From: Thalassobaculum litoreum DSM 18839
GTDB lineage: Bacteria; Pseudomonadota; Alphaproteobacteria; Thalassobaculales; Thalassobaculaceae
DNA length: 64,000 nt
Assembly: GCF_900102465.1 (NCBI RefSeq)
Contig: NZ_FNBW01000003.1
Coordinates: 355,160-419,159, forward strand
Reading direction: 5' to 3'
The notes beneath the pieces are model-generated. The model worked only from the letters and a program-made list of their open reading frames with translations. It had not been told where the DNA came from and ran no database searches. Shown piece by piece: positions 60,059-64,000 of the stretch. Numbering within the stretch: position 1 is the stretch's first letter; each line of letters starts with the position of its first letter. A program made the position numbers and the translations under genes.

Positions 60059-60874
60059 TCACCGGTTGCTCACGATCAGCTCTTGCCGGCGAACGCCAGC
60101 CGATTGCGGATTGATCGTGTAGGACAGCTCCACCTCAATCAGGCGGAATCCACCGAACAGCTCGCGGGCCTGGTGGCAGTCGTTGATCGACAGCACGAAA
60201 GCGCCCTGCAGTCCGACCAGGTGATCCGCAATGCGACGATGATCGGCCGCCGAGAACAGCTCCGCGCCGTAGTCGTCTTCGCAGCCGATATACGGCGGAT
60301 CTAAATAGAACAGCGTGTACGGTCGGTCGTAGCGGTCCAGAAACGCCCCGGCGTCCAGGTTCTCAATCACGACGCCCTCGAGCCGCGCATGGACCCGCTG
60401 GAGCAGCTTCTTCACTCGGCCGGGCTGGAACCTGGCCGAGCTGGACGGATCAACACCGAACGTCCTCCCCGTGGCTTTCCCTCCGAATCCTGCGTACTGG
60501 AGGAGGAGGAACCGAGCTGCCCGCTCTATGTCAGTGAGCTGCTCCGGATCCAGCTTGGCCAGGCGCGCAAACTCCGCCCGGCTCATCAGCATCCCGCCCA
60601 GCTCCTCGGCCAGGGCGTTCGGATGCCGCTGGGCTAGCCGGAACAGGTTCACCACGTCGCCGCTCGCGTCGTTGATGATCTCGGCTTGGGCGCGCTGAGG
60701 CCGGCGCAGGAAGATGCCGCCCATCCCAATGAAGGGCTCGGCGTAGGCTTTGTGGGGGATTCTCAGTATCTCCCGGATCACGCGCCTGGCCAGGGCGCGC
60801 TTGCCGCCCAGCCAGGGAGCCAGGCCCTGAAGAGTATCAACCTCATTCTCAAACAGCCGCGGAGTCGACTCCAT
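60059..60874 (-). CDS. Phage DNA adenine methylase (D12 class)
   Basis: A 271-residue N6-adenine methyltransferase. Motif I, which binds SAM, is YAEPFIGMGGIFLRR near residues 44-58 and the catalytic motif IV is DPPY at 192-195, the order of Dam-type enzymes (usual target GATC). Phage copies protect the genome from host restriction or act as regulators. It is followed on the minus strand by the zinc-ribbon gene and preceded by a small open frame and two hairpins. Confidence 0.92.
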   Translation of the reverse strand: MESTPRLFENEVDTLQGLAPWLGGKRALARRVIREILRIPHKAYAEPFIGMGGIFLRRPQRAQAEIINDASGDVVNLFRLAQRHPNALAEELGGMLMSRAEFARLAKLDPEQLTDIERAARFLLLQYAGFGGKATGRTFGVDPSSSARFQPGRVKKLLQRVHARLEGVVIENLDAGAFLDRYDRPYTLFYLDPPYIGCEDDYGAELFSAADHRRIADHLVGLQGAFVLSINDCHQARELFGGFRLIEVELSYTINPQSAGVRRQELIVSNR

Positions 60875-60968
60875 TGATGGACCTTCCTAAGCTCACCTTC
60901 CCTGCGGGGAGGGCGGGACCGGCTGCCATGGCTGCCGGGTGGTCGGTGCGGGTCCCAATCCCGCGGCT

Positions 60969-61007
60969 CGGAGCGTTGGCGCGCTCCGTCCCCCGCCCTA
61001 GCGGGGG
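60969..61007. terminator. Two adjacent perfect hairpins before dam
   Basis: CGGAGCG/CGCTCCG (60969-60988, 6-base loop) and CCCCCGC/GCGGGGG (60990-61007, 4-base loop) stand side by side in the gap between the tail genes and the methylase gene. They may end or attenuate the tail transcript. T-tracts are absent. Confidence 0.5.
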
Positions 61008-61011
61008 TGAC

Positions 61012-61155
61012 TTACTCAGGAACGACCACCGCCCTCGCCTGAGGCAGACAGTCGGCGTCCGGATCGGTTGCCACGATGGCAGCAAGGACTACCGTGCCGC
61101 CGAGAGGCAAAGGCATATCGACGGCGGCGCGGCCAGTTAACTTGGGGTCGGCCAA
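61012..61155 (-). CDS. Possible small phage protein
   Basis: An open frame on the minus strand reads from a TTG at 61155 (or an ATG at 61116) to a TAA at 61012, giving 47 or 34 residues, including GGTVVLAAIVATDPDADC. It overlaps the end of the tail-side gene at 61137, as phage genes often do, but neither start has a ribosome site and I know no relative. Confidence 0.35.
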   Translation of the reverse strand: MADPKLTGRAAVDMPLPLGGTVVLAAIVATDPDADCLPQARAVVVPE

Positions 61156-61859
61156 TTGAGTGCAGCGGCGGACCGCATAGTTGAAATCTGCGCGTCAGCC
61201 GTAGCAGTGTCAGGCGGGTTCTCGCCAAGAGCAGAGACTGCGGCGTCACGCGCGGCGCTGATCGCGGCGGTAGCATCTTGCTCAAGCCCTTCGATAGCGG
61301 AGCCGATGCCGACATACGCCGCGCTTGTGGCCTGGTAGATCGCGATTACCGCGCCAACCAGAGCTTCCGTCACATCCTCCATCGCCGCCAGATCGGCAGC
61401 ACTCACCAGGTCGCCCGTTTCCGGCTCAAACAACGCGATACCTTCAAGCGCCGCCGCCTCACGTAAGGCAAATGGGTAGTTTGTGAGATCGCGCGGCGAC
61501 GTGTCGTTCGACCAGCTTTCAGCCTCGGCTTTCTTCGCCGTGTACTTCTGTGATTTGGCCGTGCCGGGTGTAAGGAACGCCATGCTGGCGCCTTCAGCCT
61601 CGGACTTCACGCGCGCAATCAGCTCTATTGCCTCGGCCTGGATCTGCCCTGCATCCAGTGATCTTGAAACCGTTCCCTCCTCGCCGTCGACCAGCCATTC
61701 AGAGACGGGGCCCTCCGGCTTTTCTGCGGCGAATGCTCCAGGCCATGAACTGGAGACCGCGTCGGCGTGATCTTGCGCAGCCTGGAGGGTATCGAAGTCC
61801 TGGAACTTGGTGATCCGGTTGTTCTCGTCCCAAGCGACAATTGCGACGTAACTCATCAT
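61137..61859 (-). CDS. Phage tail-associated hypothetical protein
   Basis: A protein of about 240 residues starting at ATG 61859 or 61856 (GAGG is four to seven bases upstream). The first 40 residues (SYVAIVAWDENNRITKFQDF) suit the small N-terminal domain seen in some tail-fibre assembly proteins; the rest is Ala-rich and helical. It begins just after the tail-fibre gene and is probably a fibre chaperone or a further tail component. The assignment rests mainly on position. Confidence 0.62.
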   Translation of the reverse strand: MMSYVAIVAWDENNRITKFQDFDTLQAAQDHADAVSSSWPGAFAAEKPEGPVSEWLVDGEEGTVSRSLDAGQIQAEAIELIARVKSEAEGASMAFLTPGTAKSQKYTAKKAEAESWSNDTSPRDLTNYPFALREAAALEGIALFEPETGDLVSAADLAAMEDVTEALVGAVIAIYQATSAAYVGIGSAIEGLEQDATAAISAARDAAVSALGENPPDTATADAQISTMRSAAALNWPTPS

Positions 61860-61864
61860 GAACC

Positions 61865-62995
61865 TCACTGATATTTGATGTTGAGATCGCCTGACATATT
61901 TCCGGCGGTAACCTCTACTCTGAGGCGGTCCAAAGTGCCGCTGAGCGTCTTATGACCCCCGCCCGCGATCACATATTGTGTTCCAGCGCCAAGGCTCCCC
62001 AGGTGCGTCGCCACCCATGAATTTCCCGAAACATTGGTCAGGATTAAATGTCCGTGAAACTCGGCGGCGGCAACGCCCACATTCAGATCAAAGGCGCTTG
62101 TCGACACGATCACACCGGTCGTCGTTCTAATATAAATGGAAGTGGCCCTATAACCGCTTGCTTCTAAACCGCCGCTATCGCCAATTGTTACCCTCAGATC
62201 GCCTCCACCTGTGACTGTGAGAGTATCGAATTGCAGCACAATCACCGAAACCCCGGACGGGATGCCGCTGAAGTCTATGGAAAAGGCGGAACTTGCCGTC
62301 TGCTTCGTCGCTGAGGTGAAGCCGCCCCCGACATCCTCGAATGTCGGATCAACCCCGGCGCCATTCGAGGTCAACACCTGACCAGACGTCCCGGCGCTGG
62401 TCGCTTGGACCGCACCGGTTCCGTTGCCGACAAGGACGCCGCCGTCTGTAAAGGTGGCCGCCCCGGTTCCGCCCTTGGCTACCGTCAAGCCGGTGACCAA
62501 CGCCGCAATCGCCTGCGCGACACGCTGCGGTGTCATCAGCTTGAGCGTATCGGTGCCAGCCTCGGCCTCTTCCTCGCTGGCGACGCCAGCGCCGACCTCG
62601 AACCCATCCCCCTCCGAGTTGACGCGCAGGTACTTGAGCGCGTCGGGGCCAGAGACCGCCGGCATATTCAGACCGGCCGCAGAGGCCGCTGCCGCATCGG
62701 CCGCATAGGCCGCTGCCGTCGCCGCACCGGCTGCAGTACCCGCTGAAATGCCCGCCGCGTCGGCAGCGTCGGAGGCTGTCGACGCGTAACCGGCCGCGTC
62801 ATCGGCCGAACCGCTGGCAGCACCGGCCTTGGTGGCCACGTCGCTGCCGACCACGCCCAGAGCCTCGGCCAGCGCCGGCAGGTTCTCCTTGTGGCCGTTG
62901 TTCCCGAAACCGCCCGGATTGGCGTCGGTCTGTGACTCGGCGTTCCAATACCCGGCCAGGAGCCGGCTGATCGCAGTCGCAAAGTCGATGGGCAT
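61865..62995 (-). CDS. Phage tail fibre/collar protein
   Basis: A 376-residue protein with an N-terminal attachment region, an Ala/Asp/Ser-rich low-complexity stretch (residues 55-110) of the coiled stalk type, and a motif GGTGAATFTDGGVLVGNG followed by SAGTSGQVLTSNGAG, the short repeats common in tail fibres. The C-terminal 120 residues are beta-rich and probably bind the host surface. It lies eight bases after the gene at 63004. Confidence 0.82.
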   Translation of the reverse strand: MPIDFATAISRLLAGYWNAESQTDANPGGFGNNGHKENLPALAEALGVVGSDVATKAGAASGSADDAAGYASTASDAADAAGISAGTAAGAATAAAYAADAAAASAAGLNMPAVSGPDALKYLRVNSEGDGFEVGAGVASEEEAEAGTDTLKLMTPQRVAQAIAALVTGLTVAKGGTGAATFTDGGVLVGNGTGAVQATSAGTSGQVLTSNGAGVDPTFEDVGGGFTSATKQTASSAFSIDFSGIPSGVSVIVLQFDTLTVTGGGDLRVTIGDSGGLEASGYRATSIYIRTTTGVIVSTSAFDLNVGVAAAEFHGHLILTNVSGNSWVATHLGSLGAGTQYVIAGGGHKTLSGTLDRLRVEVTAGNMSGDLNIKYQ

Positions 62996-63003
62996 GGTGC
63001 CTC

Positions 63004-63858
63004 CTATCCCTGCATCTCGGTGAAGCGCAGCGTGATCGACCAGTCGCCCGTCTCGTCCACCTGACGCGGTGCGCTGACGACCGACATGACCGCCGGGAAC
63101 ACCTCGCGAAACTCGTGGACCAGGTCGCTCGGATCGGGATCGAAGACGATCGGGTGATCGTCATCGAGCATGGCGCGGTCGTAGATCGCCATGGCCTCGG
63201 TCTTGGTCAGCGACGGGAAGCTGACGACGTGCTCGCGCGCGTTGGTGCGCCGCGACTTGATCACCCGGCCGCCGACGGTGACCTCTTCCTGAGTGCGCCG
63301 GCTGATCCCCAGCTCGCGGCCCCAGTCGTAGTTCCAGAGAGGCGCCAAGGCGGCGACTGCCATCACATACCCGAGGTCAAAATCCTCGCTGGCGTCGGCG
63401 ACGTCGCGCACGTCCAGCTCGACCAGGATGCTGTCGGGCGCCACCGAGGTCGGAAAACGCACCGGCAGATGGCGCGCATAGCCCTGGATGTCCTTCAGGC
63501 GCGGCTTGCCCGTGTACCAGTTGCCCTGCTCGAACGGCAGCTGCTCGGTGTCGTAGAGCCGCCCGAATACGTCGCGCCATTCGAGCTGCAGCAGCTCGGT
63601 CTCACCCTCGTAGCAGGTGATCTGGTAGCGGCTGTCCAGCAGGGCAGTATGGCCGCCCAGCAGCAGGCCGGTGAGCAGCACCTTGTCGTCGAACGTGATC
63701 AGGAACTGGCTCGCCTCCAGGTCCGACGGATCGGCACAGCGCGCCGGCTTGGAGGTGATGCGGGGATCGAGCACGTTGTCGAGCGTGCCGCCCCAGCTGC
63801 CGCCGGACAGTGTGGCGTCGAGCGCCAGGTTGTCGAGAAGGATACGGCCTGTCGTCAT
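63004..63858 (-). CDS. Phage tail protein (hypothetical)
   Basis: A 284-residue protein, mixed beta, with no signal peptide. Recurrent features are the N-terminal RILLDNLALDATLSGGSWGG and a region near 230-260 (DDDHPIVFDPDPSDLVHEFR). Such proteins stand just before the fibre gene in lambda/Mu-like tail modules of alphaproteobacterial prophages and are probably baseplate or tail-tip parts. Its start lies one base after the stop of the gene upstream. The assignment relies on context. Confidence 0.7.
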   Translation of the reverse strand: MTTGRILLDNLALDATLSGGSWGGTLDNVLDPRITSKPARCADPSDLEASQFLITFDDKVLLTGLLLGGHTALLDSRYQITCYEGETELLQLEWRDVFGRLYDTEQLPFEQGNWYTGKPRLKDIQGYARHLPVRFPTSVAPDSILVELDVRDVADASEDFDLGYVMAVAALAPLWNYDWGRELGISRRTQEEVTVGGRVIKSRRTNAREHVVSFPSLTKTEAMAIYDRAMLDDDHPIVFDPDPSDLVHEFREVFPAVMSVVSAPRQVDETGDWSITLRFTEMQG

Positions 63859-63859
63859 C

Positions 63860-64000
63860 TCAGCCCCACACTCGCAAGGTGAGCTGACCGCCGCTCGGCC
63901 GCCCTGGCTGGGCGCCCATGACGATCATCACGCGGTCGATGTTGTCGGCCGAATACCGCAGCCGGACCTGGGCCTTGCCGATGCCGGGATCCGCGAGAAG
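63860..64000 (-). CDS. Partial phage protein (runs off right edge)
   Basis: Only the last 46 residues are visible (ending GGQLTLRVWG). They are open to the right edge and stop one base before the start of the tail gene at 63858, as expected in a tightly packed tail module. The family cannot be named from this piece. Confidence 0.65.
   Translation of the reverse strand, partial: LLADPGIGKAQVRLRYSADNIDRVMIVMGAQPGRPSGGQLTLRVWG

Overview
The window looks like chromosomal DNA of a GC-rich alphaproteobacterium, most likely a free-living, Rhodospirillales-like heterotroph. This is an inference from GC-rich codon use throughout, a branched-chain-type ABC transporter with a Tat-exported binding protein, many CoA and amino-acid catabolic genes, an RpiR regulator and mitofilin-like membrane proteins. 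I could not test the taxonomy.

1-8.2 kb: a partial helical gene, then a rightward heavy-metal (HME) RND efflux operon with periplasmic adaptor, exported accessory protein, CusA/CzcA-like pump and small His-rich periplasmic protein, followed by a DUF4239-like membrane protein. No outer-membrane factor is visible.

8.2-22.7 kb is the most unusual part, a cluster of poorly described envelope genes. One leftward operon carries a small helical protein, a mitofilin (Mic60)-like protein, a membrane protein and a second mitofilin-like protein. A second leftward operon carries an anchored periplasmic protein, a fused MlaF/MlaE-like ABC transporter and a two-domain protein. The helical module that opens the first operon is also the N-terminal half of the last gene of the second. 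Around them lie a ParA-like ATPase, exported glycine-rich mini-proteins, two 78-80 residue proteins and an orphan P-loop ATPase. I propose, as a hypothesis, one membrane-shaping or lipid-handling system.

22.9-42.5 kb is mostly metabolic: a TauD-like dioxygenase, an ABC-type binding protein, a TPR protein, a sensor-MFS fusion, a homocitrate synthase-like enzyme, and a large leftward operon (Liv transporter, signature-less ABC ATPase, Gfo/Idh/MocA and SDR oxidoreductases) beside a cupin and an RpiR regulator. The regulator and cupin are divergent and share four palindromic operators. A tRNA-Lys(CTT), an enoyl-CoA hydratase and an O-antigen-ligase-like protein follow.

42.5-59.6 kb: a leftward operon of a small basic protein, a CYTH/CHAD protein and a ParA-like ATPase sits behind twin 15-bp operators and may place polyphosphate granules. 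Then come a broken sterol-desaturase gene, a DUF4174 protein, amino-acid and CoA catabolism genes, a sulfatase/phosphonate-hydrolase, and a hydrolase-hydratase operon. A palindromic intergenic repeat family occurs five times here and was not noticed elsewhere in the window.

59.6-64 kb: a prophage end, all on the minus strand (tail genes, tail fibre, Dam methylase, zinc-ribbon protein). It cuts an Old Yellow Enzyme gene. The rest of the prophage and the other half of the enzyme should lie to the right.
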